This document shows, piece after piece, positions 42,772-52,819 of a stretch of 64,000 bases of DNA (positions are counted from its first letter, which is position 1; every line of letters begins with the position of its first letter). The notes beneath the pieces are model-generated. The model did no database searches and was not told the DNA's origin. It saw nothing but the letters and a program-made list of their open reading frames with translations. Made by a program: the position numbers and the translations under genes. The DNA is from Pseudomonas sp. Irchel s3b2 (lineage in GTDB: Bacteria; Pseudomonadota; Gammaproteobacteria; Pseudomonadales; Pseudomonadaceae): contig NZ_FYEB01000002.1 of the NCBI RefSeq assembly GCF_900187445.1, positions 89,511-153,510 of the forward strand, given 5' to 3'.

Positions 42772-42862
42772 CGGCATCAGACAGAGATTTTGAGTAAGCC
42801 GCTGGCCCGAATACCAAGCCAGCGGTTCAACGAACCGAATTTGTTAGCACAGGGAGCCTCCC

Positions 42863-43696
42863 ATGCAGCACGAAGCACACACTCACGGCATCAACATGTC
42901 GGCCTTGGGTCGCGACAAGCAGAGCCTGAGCCTCGAACAGGAAACCGTGGCCATCGAAGTACCGGGCCTGAGCCTGTTCTACGGTGACAAACAAGCGCTG
43001 TTCGACGTCAGCATGAACATCCCGAAACAGCGCGTGACCGCCTTCATCGGCCCGTCCGGCTGCGGCAAGTCCACGTTGCTGCGCACCTTTAACCGTATGA
43101 ACGACCTGGTGGATGGCTGCCGCGTCGACGGCGCGATCAACCTCTACGGCAACAACATCTACCGCAAGGGCGAGGACGTGGCCGAGCTGCGTCGCCGGGT
43201 CGGCATGGTGTTCCAGAAGCCCAACCCGTTCCCGAAAACCATCTACGAAAACGTGGTTTACGGTCTGCGCATCCAGGGCATCAACAAGAAACGCATCCTC
43301 GACGAAGCCGTCGAGTGGGCGTTGAAAGGCGCGGCGCTGTGGGATGAGGTCAAAGACCGTCTTCACGAGTCGGCGCTCGGCCTGTCCGGTGGTCAGCAGC
43401 AACGTCTGGTGATTGCCCGCACCATCGCCGTGGAGCCGGAAGTATTGCTGCTCGATGAACCGTGCTCGGCACTCGACCCGATTTCCACGCTGAAAGTCGA
43501 AGAGCTGATCTACGAACTGAAATCCAAGTTCACCATTGTGATCGTGACCCACAACATGCAACAGGCCGCGCGGGTTTCCGACTACACGGCGTTCATGTAC
43601 ATGGGCAAACTGGTGGAATTCGGCGACACCGATACCCTGTTCACCAATCCGGCGAAGAAGCAGACCGAAGACTACATCACCGGTCGTTACGGCTAG
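42863..43696 (+). CDS. pstB: Phosphate ABC transporter ATPase
   Basis: A 277-residue ATPase. Walker A is GPSGCGKST, the ABC signature LSGGQQQR, Walker [13 protein letters not shown], and the switch His is in VTHNMQQA. It powers PstCA phosphate import and, with PhoU, passes the phosphate signal to PhoR. AGGGAG precedes the ATG. phoU follows after 71 bases. Confidence 0.97.
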   Translation: MQHEAHTHGINMSALGRDKQSLSLEQETVAIEVPGLSLFYGDKQALFDVSMNIPKQRVTAFIGPSGCGKSTLLRTFNRMNDLVDGCRVDGAINLYGNNIYRKGEDVAELRRRVGMVFQKPNPFPKTIYENVVYGLRIQGINKKRILDEAVEWALKGAALWDEVKDRLHESALGLSGGQQQRLVIARTIAVEPEVLLLDEPCSALDPISTLKVEELIYELKSKFTIVIVTHNMQQAARVSDYTAFMYMGKLVEFGDTDTLFTNPAKKQTEDYITGRYG

Positions 43697-43767
43697 GAAG
43701 CTGTGGTTGCTCACTGAACTGACGCTGCGGTCCACCGCACCTTACCGGACGCTCCAAGGACGCCAAC

Positions 43768-44529
43768 ATGATTAGTAAAGAAGGCCTTACCCATCACATC
43801 TCCCAGCAGTTCAACGCTGAGCTCGAGGAAGTGCGCAGCCACCTCCTGGCCATGGGCGGGCTGGTCGAGAAGCAGGTCAACGACGCGGTCACTGCGCTGA
43901 TCGAGGCTGACTCCGGTCTGGCCCAGCAAGTGCGTGAGATCGACGACCAGATCAATCAGATGGAACGCAACATCGACGAAGAATGCCTGCGCATTCTGGC
44001 CCGTCGTCAGCCGGCGGCGTCGGACTTGCGTTTGATCATCAGCATCTCCAAATCGGTGATCGATCTGGAGCGCATCGGCGACGAAGCCACCAAGATCGCC
44101 CGTCGTGCCATCCAGTTGTGCGAAGAAGGCGAAGCGCCGCGCGGTTACGTCGAGGTTCGCCACATTGGCGACCAGGTGCGCAACATGGTTCGCGATGCCC
44201 TGGATGCGTTTGCCCGCTTCGACGCCGACCTGGCGTTGTCGGTGGCGCAGTACGACAAGATCATCGACCGCGAATACAAGACCGCACTGCGTGAGCTGGC
44301 CACCTACATGATGGAAGACCCGCGCTCTATCTCGCGGGTCTTGAGCATTATCTGGGTGCTGCGTTCCCTGGAGCGGATTGGCGACCACGCACGTAACATC
44401 TCGGAACTGGTGATTTACCTGGTGCGCGGCACCGACGTGCGTCACCTGGGCCTCAAGCGCATGAAAGAAGAAGTTGAAGGCACAAGTGCCGAAACCGCTA
44501 ATGTTCCGGGCAAAGCTGACGATAAGTAA
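43768..44529 (+). CDS. phoU: Phosphate signalling protein PhoU
   Basis: A 253-residue all-helical protein with two PhoU repeats, each with the acidic metal-binding pattern (EVRSHLLAMGGLVEKQVNDA; RIGDEATKIARRA; RSLERIGDHARNISELV). It links PstB to PhoR and keeps the Pho response off when phosphate is plentiful. Last gene of the pst operon, with a strong terminator after it. Confidence 0.96.
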   Translation: MISKEGLTHHISQQFNAELEEVRSHLLAMGGLVEKQVNDAVTALIEADSGLAQQVREIDDQINQMERNIDEECLRILARRQPAASDLRLIISISKSVIDLERIGDEATKIARRAIQLCEEGEAPRGYVEVRHIGDQVRNMVRDALDAFARFDADLALSVAQYDKIIDREYKTALRELATYMMEDPRSISRVLSIIWVLRSLERIGDHARNISELVIYLVRGTDVRHLGLKRMKEEVEGTSAETANVPGKADDK

Positions 44530-44540
44530 GACTGCCCAAG

Positions 44541-44573
44541 AAAAACGCCCGGTCCTTTGGCCGGGCGTTTTTG
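44541..44573 (+). terminator. Intrinsic terminator of the pst-phoU operon
   Basis: AAAAACGCCCGG-tccttt-GGCCGGGCGTTTTT forms a GC-rich stem flanked by A and T runs, so it could work in both directions. Confidence 0.9.
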
Positions 44574-44709
44574 TTTGCGTGGCTTTCGTATTGAAAAGCC
44601 GACTAGAAAAGCAGCACCCGCGAACGAAAAGTCCCGGCGTGACTGAAGAGTTTTGGCAAAGTGCCATCAGCCAGCGTTATGCTTGCCGGGATTTTTAAAG
44701 GGGTGTTGG

Positions 44710-45660
44710 ATGAGCAAGATCAGTGTGTTGGTAGTGGACGATGCGGCGTTCATTCGTGACCTGGTGAAGAAGTGCCTGCGCAACTATTTCCCGGGGATCC
44801 GGACCGAAGATGCAGTCAACGGTAAAAAGGCCCAGGCCATGCTGGCCAAAGAAGCGTTCGACCTGGTCCTGTGCGACTGGGAAATGCCGGAAATGTCCGG
44901 TCTTGAGCTGCTGACCTGGTGCCGCGAGCAGGACAATCTCAAGACCATGCCGTTCGTGATGGTCACCAGCCGTGGCGACAAAGAGAACGTCGTCCAGGCG
45001 ATTCAGGCCGGTGTTTCCGGCTACGTCAGCAAGCCGTTCACCAATGAGCAACTGCTGACCAAGGTCAAACAGGCGCTGAACAAGGTCGGCAAGCTCGACA
45101 CCTTGATGAACAGCGCGCCGACCAAAATGAACTCGGCGTTCGGCAATGACTCCCTCAGCGCGCTCACTGGCGGCAAGGCAGCCGTGGTCGCGCCATCGGC
45201 GGCACCGGTCAACCCATTCGCCAAACCTGTCGCCGCCGCGCCAGCCCCGGCTGCCGCACCGTCTCGCGGTTTGCTCAACAGTCCGCCGGTCAAGGCACCT
45301 GCCGCCTCCGCAGCATCAGCTGGCGGTCGTGGCCAAGGCCAACTGCGCCTGCCGAGCGGCACCCAGCAATGCGTGATCAAGGCCTTGAGCATCAAGGAAG
45401 CGCTGCTGGTGGTGAAGCGCACCGACACCCTGCCGCAAGTCCTCGACAGCGCCGTGCTCGACCTGGAGCAGGGCGACAACGCTGAAATTGCCCGTCTTAA
45501 CGGCTACCTGCATGCCATCGTCGCCTACGAGCCAAAACCTGACAGCGAATGGCTGCAACTGACTTTCCGCTTTGTCGACCAGGATGCGCAGAAGCTCGAC
45601 TACATCTCCCGCCTGATCGCCCGTGGCACGGCGCAGAAGCATTTCGTACCTGGCGCATAA
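44710..45660 (+). CDS. Response regulator with C-terminal PilZ-like domain
   Basis: A 316-residue protein. Residues 1-125 are a CheY-like receiver with phospho-acceptor Asp56 (LVLCDWEMP), Thr (VMVTSR) and Lys (YVSKPF). An Ala/Pro-rich linker follows (about 150-215). The last 100 residues look like a degenerate PilZ domain (RLPSGTQQCVIKALSIKEALLVVKR), without the canonical RxxxR c-di-GMP motif. The position after phoU matches PA5364. No kinase is adjacent. Its output is unknown; a link to phosphate signalling is only positional. ATG at 44710 follows GGGTGTTGG. Confidence 0.8.
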   Translation: MSKISVLVVDDAAFIRDLVKKCLRNYFPGIRTEDAVNGKKAQAMLAKEAFDLVLCDWEMPEMSGLELLTWCREQDNLKTMPFVMVTSRGDKENVVQAIQAGVSGYVSKPFTNEQLLTKVKQALNKVGKLDTLMNSAPTKMNSAFGNDSLSALTGGKAAVVAPSAAPVNPFAKPVAAAPAPAAAPSRGLLNSPPVKAPAASAASAGGRGQGQLRLPSGTQQCVIKALSIKEALLVVKRTDTLPQVLDSAVLDLEQGDNAEIARLNGYLHAIVAYEPKPDSEWLQLTFRFVDQDAQKLDYISRLIARGTAQKHFVPGA

Positions 45661-45680
45661 GCCTGGCGTCGCCTTCTCGT

Positions 45681-45753
45681 ACGCCTTCGCGGGCAAGCCT
45701 CGCTCCTACAGATGTACGTCGTCCCGTAGGAGCGAGGCTTGCCCGCGAAGGGG
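45681..45753. repeat. REP pair
   Basis: Inverted cgccttcgcgggcaagcctc units lie between the response regulator and the peptidase gene. Confidence 0.85.
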
Positions 45754-45868
45754 CCCTCAAACTCACCGCACATCCCTTGAACCGCCCATCTTGAAACATC
45801 TGCCGACTACGCTGGTCCATTTCAGCTGCTAGGCTCCTTTCCAGGCCTTACTCGACAGAATCTTGCCC

Positions 45869-46765
45869 ATGCTCGCGCGCCTGATGTTTTTCTGTGGTCT
45901 GCTCATGGCCTCCACCTCGGTTGTGGGCATGACGATCTACAGGTCCACCGATGCCAGTGGCGTGGTCTCTTACAGCGACCGCCCCACCAAAGGCGCGAAG
46001 GTGTTCGTTTTTCGGGACCGAATGGTCGAGCGTCTTGAGCGGCAGGTGTACCTCGATATCAAGAAGCAGAGGGGCATGGACAGTGTGTTCGTGCGCAACG
46101 ATCTGTACGCGCCGGTTGAGATCGAGCTGAGTTTTGCCGGGCTGAATAACGTCAGTGGCGCGCCGAGCCGGCCGATCCGTCGGGTTTTGCCGGCGCGCAG
46201 TAACATTCGTCTGGCGCTGCTCAAGGCGACGAAGGCCGGAAGGCCGTTGACGTATACCCCAAGGTTCGAATATTCCCTGGGCGACCCCGCAGGGGCCGCC
46301 ATGGCCTATCGATATCCGTTGCCCTGGCGTGGTGGGCCGTTTCGGCTGAGTCAGGGCGCCAATGGCCAATACAGCCACTACGGGCCGAAGAACCGTTATG
46401 CGATGGACATCGCGATGCCTGTAGGTACGCCGATTATCGCGGCGCGCGGCGGAATGGTAGTGAAAACCGAGAATCGCCAGACCGGGCGCGGCAACGATCC
46501 GTCGGGCAATTTCGTGCGGGTGTTGCACGATGACGGGACCATGGGTGTGTACCTGCACCTCAAGAAAGGCTCAGTCAGCGTACGGGAAGGTCAGCGAGTG
46601 GTGGTGGGCAGTGCGCTGGCGCTGTCGGGCAACACCGGTAACAGCAGCGGCCCGCACCTGCACTTCGTGGTGCAGCGCAATACCGGGTTGGGGCTGGTGT
46701 CGATTCCGTACCAGTTCAATCAACCGGTCGGCGCGTTGCCCAACTTTGCGTTGGGCAAACAATAA
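45869..46765 (+). CDS. M23-family peptidoglycan endopeptidase
   Basis: A 298-residue exported protein. The signal peptide is about residues 1-20, then a DUF4124-like segment (IYRSTDASGVVSYSDRPTKGAK). The C-terminal LytM/M23 domain has zinc ligands in HYGPKNRYAMDIAMPVGTPI (His/Asp) and HLHF, plus the YLHLKKGS motif. It should cut peptide cross-links in peptidoglycan in the periplasm, and all key ligands appear present. ATG at 45869 chosen; a TTG two codons earlier is possible. Matches PA5363 in context. Confidence 0.85.
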   Translation: MLARLMFFCGLLMASTSVVGMTIYRSTDASGVVSYSDRPTKGAKVFVFRDRMVERLERQVYLDIKKQRGMDSVFVRNDLYAPVEIELSFAGLNNVSGAPSRPIRRVLPARSNIRLALLKATKAGRPLTYTPRFEYSLGDPAGAAMAYRYPLPWRGGPFRLSQGANGQYSHYGPKNRYAMDIAMPVGTPIIAARGGMVVKTENRQTGRGNDPSGNFVRVLHDDGTMGVYLHLKKGSVSVREGQRVVVGSALALSGNTGNSSGPHLHFVVQRNTGLGLVSIPYQFNQPVGALPNFALGKQ

Positions 46766-46781
46766 TGGGTTGTCTGGTCTG

Positions 46782-46837
46782 ACGCCTTCGCGGGCAAGCC
46801 TCGCCCCTGTAGGAGCGAGGCTTGCCCGCGAAGGGAT
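46782..46837. repeat. Compact REP palindrome
   Basis: A nearly uninterrupted inverted repeat (GCCTTCGCGGGCAAGCCTCG / CGAGGCTTGCCCGCGAAGG) with a loop of about 10 bases, between two convergent genes. Confidence 0.85.
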
Positions 46838-46860
46838 CGACGCTGATCTGGATCAGCGCA

Positions 46861-48201
46861 TCAATCGAGCATCAACACCTTGGCCAAAACAATCTTCGGC
46901 CCTTTCATCTTCTTGATGATGATCCGCAAGCCTTCGACCTCCAGCACTTCTTCCTCTTCCGGCACCCGTTTCAGGGTTTCGTAGACCAGCCCGGCGAGGG
47001 TTTCGGCTTCGATGTGGTCCAGGTCGATGCCCAGAAGGCGTTCCACCTTGAACAGCGGCGTATCGCCGCGCACCAGCAGTTTGCCCGGCTGATACGCGAG
47101 GATCCCGCGTTCAGCCTTGCGGTGTTCATCCTGAATGTCGCCCACCAGCACTTCCAGCACGTCTTCCATGGTCAGGTAGCCGATGATGTTGCCGTCGGCT
47201 TCCTCAACCACAGCGAAATGCGAACCGCCCTTGCGAAACTGTTCCAGCAACTGCGACAGCGGCATGTGGCGAGACACGCGCTCCAGCGGACGGGTCAGTT
47301 CGGCGAGGTTGAACGACTCGGGAATGTGATCCAGGGCCGCCAGTTCCAGTAGCAAATCCTTGATGTGTAACAGACCGACGAACTCCTGGCGCTCGCTGTC
47401 GTACACCGGGTAGCGGCTGAACTTGTGGCGACGGAACAGCGCCAGGATTTCCTTGAGCGGCGCGTTGAACTCCAGCGTCACCAGGTCTTCCCGGGAGTTG
47501 GCCCAGTCGACCACTTCCAGCTCGCCCATTTCCACTGCCGAGGCCAGAACGCGCATGCCTTGGTCGCTCGGGTCCTGGCCACGGCTGGAGTGCAGGATCA
47601 GTTTCAGTTCTTCACGGCTGTAATGGTGCTCGTGATGCGGGCCGGGTTCACCCTGGCCAGCGATTCGCAGAATCTGGTTGGCGCTGGCGTTGAGCAGGTA
47701 GATGGCCGGGTACATGGCCCAGTAGAACAGGTACAGCGGCACGGCCGTCCAAAGCGACAGCAGCTCGGGTTTGCGGATCGCCCAGGATTTGGGGGCCAGT
47801 TCGCCGACCACGATGTGCAGGTACGAAATGATGAAGAACGCCGTGAAGAACGACACGCCTTTGACCACTTCGGCGGAATCTACGCCAACGGCGCTGAGTA
47901 TCGGCTCGAGGAGGTGAGCAAACGCCGGTTCACCGACCCAGCCAAGGCCCAAGGAGGCGAGGGTGATACCCAATTGGCACGCCGACAAGTAAGCATCGAG
48001 CTGACTGTGCACGGTACGCAGAATATGCCCGCGCCAGCCATGCTGCTCTGCAATGGCTTCGACCCGGGTCGAGCGCAATTTGACCATGGCAAATTCCGCC
48101 GCAACGAAAAAGCCGTTGAGCAAAACCAGGATCAGAGCAAAAAGAATCATGCCGAAGTCGGCGAATATTGTTGCGAGGGTCAAGCCAGGGGAAGGGTCCA
48201 T
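46861..48201 (-). CDS. CNNM/CorC-type membrane protein (HlyC/CorC family)
   Basis: A 446-residue protein. The N-terminal DUF21/CNNM transmembrane domain (about residues 10-200, VLLNGFFVAAEFAMVKLRSTRVE and CQLGITLASLGLGWVGEPA) is followed by two CBS domains (about 220-345; FSRYPVYDSERQEFVGLLHIKDLLL) and a C-terminal CorC/HlyC transporter-associated domain. Such proteins are implicated in magnesium or cobalt efflux. ATG at 48201 chosen. It sits upstream of the M23 gene and downstream of phoR, as in P. aeruginosa PA5362. Confidence 0.88.
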   Translation of the reverse strand: MDPSPGLTLATIFADFGMILFALILVLLNGFFVAAEFAMVKLRSTRVEAIAEQHGWRGHILRTVHSQLDAYLSACQLGITLASLGLGWVGEPAFAHLLEPILSAVGVDSAEVVKGVSFFTAFFIISYLHIVVGELAPKSWAIRKPELLSLWTAVPLYLFYWAMYPAIYLLNASANQILRIAGQGEPGPHHEHHYSREELKLILHSSRGQDPSDQGMRVLASAVEMGELEVVDWANSREDLVTLEFNAPLKEILALFRRHKFSRYPVYDSERQEFVGLLHIKDLLLELAALDHIPESFNLAELTRPLERVSRHMPLSQLLEQFRKGGSHFAVVEEADGNIIGYLTMEDVLEVLVGDIQDEHRKAERGILAYQPGKLLVRGDTPLFKVERLLGIDLDHIEAETLAGLVYETLKRVPEEEEVLEVEGLRIIIKKMKGPKIVLAKVLMLD

Positions 48202-48323
48202 GATGGAGTTTTGCGGGTTCCGTAATTCGAAAGGAAAGAAAAAAGTGCGCCTGAAGGGCAGGCACAAGTCAGCCAATGTAGCGACTGACCGAGTGATTGC
48301 CTAGTGGCGAATGCTGACTGGTA

Positions 48324-49646
48324 TCAGTCAGCGGCACTGATGACGCGGGATTTGCTCACCTGGGCTGGCGAAAAATGGCAGGTAAACGTGCTGCCGTGCC
48401 CCGGCACACTGCTGATTTCCATACGTGCCCGGTGGCGCAGCAACACATGTTTGACGATGGCCAGCCCCAGCCCGGTGCCGCCGGTGTTGGAGTTGCGGCT
48501 GGAATCGACGCGGTAGAAGCGTTCAGTCAGGCGCGGCAAGTGTTTGCTGTCGATGCCGATCCCTGAATCCTGCACGCTCAGGTGTGCGCCTTGATCGTCG
48601 CCCCACCAGCGAATGCGGATATTGCCCTCGGCCGGAGTGTATTTCACGGCGTTGAACACCAGGTTGGAGAACGCGCTACGCAATTCGGCTTCGCTGCCCT
48701 TGAGCAGAATAGTCGGATCGGCGTCCAGGGTGATGTGCTGGTTTTTTTGGCCGGACAGCTGCTGAGCGTCGCCCTTGATCGATTGCAGCAGGCTGTCGAT
48801 GGACACCGGTTGATTGTCCGACGGGTAATCGGTGGCTTCCAGTTTGGCCAGCAGCAGCAAATCGTTAAGCAAGGTCTGCATGCGCCCGCCTTGCTGCTGC
48901 ATCTGCTGCAGGGCACGGGTCCAGCGCGGGTTCACTTCCTCGACGTTGTCGAGCAGGGTTTCCAGGTAGCCGCAGATCACCGTCAGCGGCGTGCGCAGTT
49001 CGTGGGACACGTTGGCGATGAAGTCTTTGCGCATCTGTTCCAGCTGATGGATACGCGTCACGTCGCGCACCAGCATCAAGTGCTCGTTGTTGCCGTAGCG
49101 GGTGATGTACAGCTGAATGCGCAGGCGATCGTTGATCGGCGAGGGGATTTCCAGCGGCTCGGCGTAGCTGTCCTGCTCGAAGTATTCCTTGAAGCGCGGA
49201 TGACGCACCAGGTTGGTCACGGGCTGGCCGCTGTCTTGAGGGGTCTTGAGGCCCAGCAGGGTTTCGGCGGCGCGGTTCCACCATTCCAGGTTGCCGTCGC
49301 TGTCGAGCATGATCACCGCGTCTTTGAGCGCGGCGGTGGATTCCTGGACCCGGTCGATCACTGCTTGCAGGCGCCCGCGTACCCGTTGGTCACGGCGTTG
49401 CAGGTGGTAGATGCTGTCGAACACCTCGCCCCACAGGCCGTAGCCGTCGGGCGGTGCTTCATCGGGCTTTTGCAGGCGCAGCCATTCGTGCAAACGCAGC
49501 AGTTGCTTGAGGGTCCATGCCAGATAAAGGCCCAGGCCCACGGCGAGGCTCCAGCCGTAGTAGCCGGAAATCAGGCCGATCACCAGGCAGGCGGTGACCA
49601 GCAACAGCATGTGGCGAATCAGGGTGCCATGCCAGTTTTGGTTCAC
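48324..49646 (-). CDS. phoR: Phosphate-regulon sensor kinase
   Basis: A 440-residue histidine kinase. Two N-terminal membrane segments (about residues 12-48) are joined closely, without a large periplasmic domain. A PAS domain follows (about 100-190), then HisKA with His215 in NVSHELRTPLT, and the HATPase domain (NLVFNAVKYTPAEG, DSGIGID, GGTGLGLAIVKH). It phosphorylates PhoB under low phosphate and is held off by PstSCAB-PhoU. Cotranscribed with phoB, 38 bases downstream of it. Confidence 0.96.
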   Translation of the reverse strand: MNQNWHGTLIRHMLLLVTACLVIGLISGYYGWSLAVGLGLYLAWTLKQLLRLHEWLRLQKPDEAPPDGYGLWGEVFDSIYHLQRRDQRVRGRLQAVIDRVQESTAALKDAVIMLDSDGNLEWWNRAAETLLGLKTPQDSGQPVTNLVRHPRFKEYFEQDSYAEPLEIPSPINDRLRIQLYITRYGNNEHLMLVRDVTRIHQLEQMRKDFIANVSHELRTPLTVICGYLETLLDNVEEVNPRWTRALQQMQQQGGRMQTLLNDLLLLAKLEATDYPSDNQPVSIDSLLQSIKGDAQQLSGQKNQHITLDADPTILLKGSEAELRSAFSNLVFNAVKYTPAEGNIRIRWWGDDQGAHLSVQDSGIGIDSKHLPRLTERFYRVDSSRNSNTGGTGLGLAIVKHVLLRHRARMEISSVPGHGSTFTCHFSPAQVSKSRVISAAD

Positions 49647-49684
49647 GGAAAAATGCGTCCTTGTCAGCGAGTCTGGCGGTCGGC

Positions 49685-50374
49685 TCAGGCCTTGGTGGAA
49701 AACCGGTAGCCGGTGCCGCGCACGGTTTGTACCAGATTTTCATAGGCATCGCCGAGGGCTTTGCGCAGGCGACGGATATGGACGTCGACGGTACGCTCTT
49801 CGACATAGACATTGCCGCCCCAGACCTGGTCCAGCAACTGCCCGCGGGTGTAGGCACGTTCCTGGTGGGTCATGAAAAATTGCAGCAAACGGTATTCGGT
49901 CGGGCCCATCTCGGCGGGTTTGCCGTCGATGGTCACGCGGTGGCTGATCGGGTCCAGCAGCAGGCCGCCGACCTCGATCGGCGCTTCGCCATCGGTCGGG
50001 CCGGCACGGCGCAGCACGGCTTTCAGGCGTGCAACCAGCTCGCGTGGGGAAAACGGTTTGGTGATGTAATCGTCAGCGCCGACTTCCAGGCCCTGGATCT
50101 TGTTGTCCTCTTCGCCCTTGGCGGTGAGCATGATGATCGGGATATCCCCGGTCAGTTCATCGCGCTTGAGGCGTCGGGCCAGTTCGATGCCGGAGGTGCC
50201 GGGCAGCATCCAGTCAAGCAAAATCAGGTCCGGTTTACGGTCGACGATAATGGCATGGGCCTGCTGCGAGTTCTCTGCCTCCAGACAGTCATAGCCGGCC
50301 ATTTCCAACGCAACGGCGATCATTTCGCGAATGGGCGCTTCGTCGTCGACGATCAGAATGCTCCTGCCAACCAT
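49685..50374 (-). CDS. phoB: Phosphate-regulon response regulator
   Basis: A 229-residue OmpR/PhoB-type regulator. The receiver has phospho-acceptor Asp54 ([10 protein letters not shown]). The C-terminal winged helix (about 130-229) ends with [31 protein letters not shown]. Phosphorylated by PhoR, it activates the Pho regulon, including the pst operon in this window. A Pho box lies about 55-70 bases upstream, so phoBR is autoregulated. Confidence 0.97.
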   Translation of the reverse strand: MVGRSILIVDDEAPIREMIAVALEMAGYDCLEAENSQQAHAIIVDRKPDLILLDWMLPGTSGIELARRLKRDELTGDIPIIMLTAKGEEDNKIQGLEVGADDYITKPFSPRELVARLKAVLRRAGPTDGEAPIEVGGLLLDPISHRVTIDGKPAEMGPTEYRLLQFFMTHQERAYTRGQLLDQVWGGNVYVEERTVDVHIRRLRKALGDAYENLVQTVRGTGYRFSTKA

Positions 50375-50427
50375 GCGTTAATCCTCTTGTCATTTAACTG
50401 TCTTGCGCCGCATTAGATAACGGAATT

Positions 50428-50445
50428 ATTGCAGTCGTGTGACAG
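50428..50445 (-). promoter_or_regulatory. Pho box before phoB
   Basis: On the minus strand CTGTCAC-ACGA-CTGCAAT: two heptamers with an 11-bp period, a near match to the PhoB consensus. Only two repeats are clear here, against three before pstS and pstC. Confidence 0.7.
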
Positions 50446-50526
50446 TATTTTAGCCGTCCTGCGATTGTCGCGATCCTGAACTAAGCTCTAAGTCCGAATC
50501 CTGACAACCACAAGAGGAAGGTTTCC

Positions 50527-50904
50527 ATGAATCACATTGCTCAATCCTGGAAGGCCCTGCTGGTTACGGCTGCGCTAACGCTGTCGCCCTTGGCCTTTGC
50601 CGCCGAACCGGCCACGATGAAAGACGGCATGATGGTCGACCACAAGGGTATGACCTTGTATACCTTTGACAAGGACAAGGATGGCAAGTCGATGTGCACG
50701 GGTGAGTGTGCGACGAACTGGCCGCCGCTGATGGCGCCGATGGATGCCAAGCCCATGGGTGAGTGGATGCCGATCAAGCGTGACGACGGCACGATGCAAT
50801 GGGCTTATAAAGGCAAGCCAATGTATGGCTACAAAATGGACAAAAAGCCCGGGGATATAGAGGGTGAGGGTAAAGGCGGCTTCTGGCACATGTATCGGCA
50901 CTGA
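50527..50904 (+). CDS. Secreted COG4315-type repeat protein
   Basis: A 125-residue exported protein. The signal peptide is about residues 1-26. The family repeat appears twice, as GMTLYTFDKDKDGKSMCTGECATNWPPLMAP and GKPMYGYKMDKKPGDIEGEG (Yx[FWY]xxD type). This periplasmic family, of unknown function, often carries a conserved CxxxC near the first repeat, seen here as CTGEC. AGAGGAAGG precedes the ATG. Confidence 0.85.
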   Translation: MNHIAQSWKALLVTAALTLSPLAFAAEPATMKDGMMVDHKGMTLYTFDKDKDGKSMCTGECATNWPPLMAPMDAKPMGEWMPIKRDDGTMQWAYKGKPMYGYKMDKKPGDIEGEGKGGFWHMYRH

Positions 50905-50929
50905 TTGAGTCCCGGAAGATCACAGTCTC

Positions 50930-50975
50930 GGCAGCCCCGTTATCGGTGTAGCTGCCGAAGGCTGCAATCTTTCTG
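50930..50975. repeat. Partial REP of the second type
   Basis: gtagctgccgaaggctgcaatc is a single diverged unit of the gcagccttcggcagc family, between convergent genes. Confidence 0.5.
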
Positions 50976-50979
50976 AACA

Positions 50980-51870
50980 TCAGCGCAGCGCGTAATCCAG
51001 CACAATCCCGACAAAAATCGCCAAACCCGCCCAATGATTGTGCAAAAACGCCTGGAAACAGCGCATCCGGTCCTTGCTGCGGGTGTACCAGAACTCCCAC
51101 GCAAAACAGCCCGCCGCCGCCAGCAACCCGAGGTGGAACCAGCCACCGAGCTGGAATTTCGAACCCGCCAGCAGCAAACACCCCAACGCCAGTCCCTGCA
51201 GGGTCAGAATGATCACCCTGTCCGCGTCGCCGAACAGAATTGCCGTGGATTTCACCCCGATCTTCAGGTCATCGTCGCGGTCGGTCATGGCGTAATAGGT
51301 GTCGTAGCCCACGGTCCACAACAGGTTGGCAATCCACAACAACCAGGCTGTTGCCGGGAGTTCACCGGTTTCGGCGGTGAACGCCATCGGCATGCCCCAG
51401 GAGAACGCCGCGCCCAGTACCACTTGCGGGTAATAGGTGTAGCGCTTCATGAATGGATAAGTGAAGGCCAGGGCCAAGCCGCCCAGCGACAGCCACACTG
51501 TCTTCGCGTTGGTACACAGCACCAGCAGGAAACTCACGCCCATCAGCACCGCGAAGAACACCAGGGCTTCTTTCGAACTGATCTTGCCGCTCACCAGTGG
51601 ACGCTGTTCGGTGCGTTTCACGTGGCCATCGACCTTACGGTCTGCCCAGTCGTTGATCACACAACCGCCGGCACGGGTCAGTACCACGCCGAGCACGAAA
51701 ATCACGATATTGGCCAATGAAGGCGAACCTTCACCGGCAATCCAGAGTGCCCACAGCGTCGGCCACAGCAGCAAATAAATGCCGATAGGCTTATCCATGC
51801 GGGTCAACTGAATGAAATCCCAGGCCCGAGGATTCACGCGGTTCAGGGACTTGAGCAGGCTCTGGTACAT
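50980..51870 (-). CDS. ubiA: 4-hydroxybenzoate octaprenyltransferase
   Basis: A 296-residue membrane prenyltransferase with about eight hydrophobic segments. Both Asp-rich motifs are visible: [22 protein letters not shown] and [22 protein letters not shown]. It attaches the polyprenyl chain to 4-hydroxybenzoate in ubiquinone synthesis. Its ATG shares one base with the ubiC stop (TGATG), so the two are translationally coupled and act in sequence. Confidence 0.95.
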   Translation of the reverse strand: MYQSLLKSLNRVNPRAWDFIQLTRMDKPIGIYLLLWPTLWALWIAGEGSPSLANIVIFVLGVVLTRAGGCVINDWADRKVDGHVKRTEQRPLVSGKISSKEALVFFAVLMGVSFLLVLCTNAKTVWLSLGGLALAFTYPFMKRYTYYPQVVLGAAFSWGMPMAFTAETGELPATAWLLWIANLLWTVGYDTYYAMTDRDDDLKIGVKSTAILFGDADRVIILTLQGLALGCLLLAGSKFQLGGWFHLGLLAAAGCFAWEFWYTRSKDRMRCFQAFLHNHWAGLAIFVGIVLDYALR

Positions 51871-52433
51871 CAGCAATTCTCCGGATGGGCGCGGGTGGCG
51901 TTCCACAAGGTCGGCAGGAAAACCTCGGCCACCAGCACGCTCAAGGCGCCGCGGTCGAAACGCGAGCGCCGCCCCCACAGTTCAGGCGCCTGAGCGTCCA
52001 CTGGCAACCATGCTTGAGGATAGTGACAAACCTCAATGGCCCGGCGCCGAAATGCCTGATCACAAAACAGCAATTCGCCCAGAGAGCGGCTACCCAATTC
52101 ATCCATATGCAATCCGTCGCCCTGCAACGCACTACGCGCCGCCACGCTGCGGGCAAACACCCAGGCTTCACCGTGGCCGCGCAGATACACCTCGCGCACC
52201 CAGCCTTCACTGCCTTCGGCCAGTTCCAGCGCAGCACATTCGTCGGCGCGTAGCGATTGCCAGCCTTCGAACAGCGGCGTGACGCTGAAACTGTCATTCG
52301 ACAGGCGGATCAAGCGCCGGGTCAGCGACCCTTCATCGAACAGCCAATCGAGCGTAGACGTGTCGGGGAGGGGCATCAGTTGGCTTCGAGGGAGCCAGAC
52401 CGGTGTCGCGAAGAGGGATTTTGAGTGCGGCAC
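51870..52433 (-). CDS. ubiC: Chorismate lyase
   Basis: A 187-residue chorismate lyase that makes 4-hydroxybenzoate and pyruvate, the first committed step of ubiquinone synthesis. Family features include [32 protein letters not shown] and [14 protein letters not shown] start. First gene of the ubiCA operon. Confidence 0.92.
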   Translation of the reverse strand: MPHSKSLFATPVWLPRSQLMPLPDTSTLDWLFDEGSLTRRLIRLSNDSFSVTPLFEGWQSLRADECAALELAEGSEGWVREVYLRGHGEAWVFARSVAARSALQGDGLHMDELGSRSLGELLFCDQAFRRRAIEVCHYPQAWLPVDAQAPELWGRRSRFDRGALSVLVAEVFLPTLWNATRAHPENC

Positions 52434-52632
52434 AGTGAGTCATTATTGGCAGCAAATGAGGCGGCGAGCTTACCATGTCAGGCTCCGATTTTGATTGGTC
52501 GGCCTGCCGTTGCACCGAACAGGCTTGCATCTGCCGGGCACGATCAGTACAAAACGCCCTGAGCCGGACGGCAGCGCTTAACCCATCGACCGTTCGCGCC
52601 GGCAAAAGCCTGAACCCTGAGGAAGTACCTGA

Positions 52633-52800
52633 ATGAAAAAGTGGCAATGTGTGGTCTGCGGCCTGATCTATAACGAGGCCGAGGGCTGGCCGGACGACGG
52701 TATTGCGGCGGGCACGCCATGGCAGGACGTGCCGGAAGACTGGCTGTGCCCGGACTGCGGCGTGGGCAAGATGGATTTCGAAATGATCGAAATCAACTAA
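52633..52800 (+). CDS. rubA: Rubredoxin
   Basis: A 55-residue rubredoxin. Four cysteines bind one iron: Cys6 and Cys9 (CVVCG), Cys39 and Cys42 (CPDCG), with the typical [17 protein letters not shown] segment. It carries electrons from the reductase encoded 19 bases downstream to alkane hydroxylase-like or oxidative-stress partners. Only one rubredoxin gene is here, whereas P. aeruginosa has two in tandem. Confidence 0.95.
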   Translation: MKKWQCVVCGLIYNEAEGWPDDGIAAGTPWQDVPEDWLCPDCGVGKMDFEMIEIN

Positions 52801-52819
52801 GAATCCAAGGAGTAAGGGA

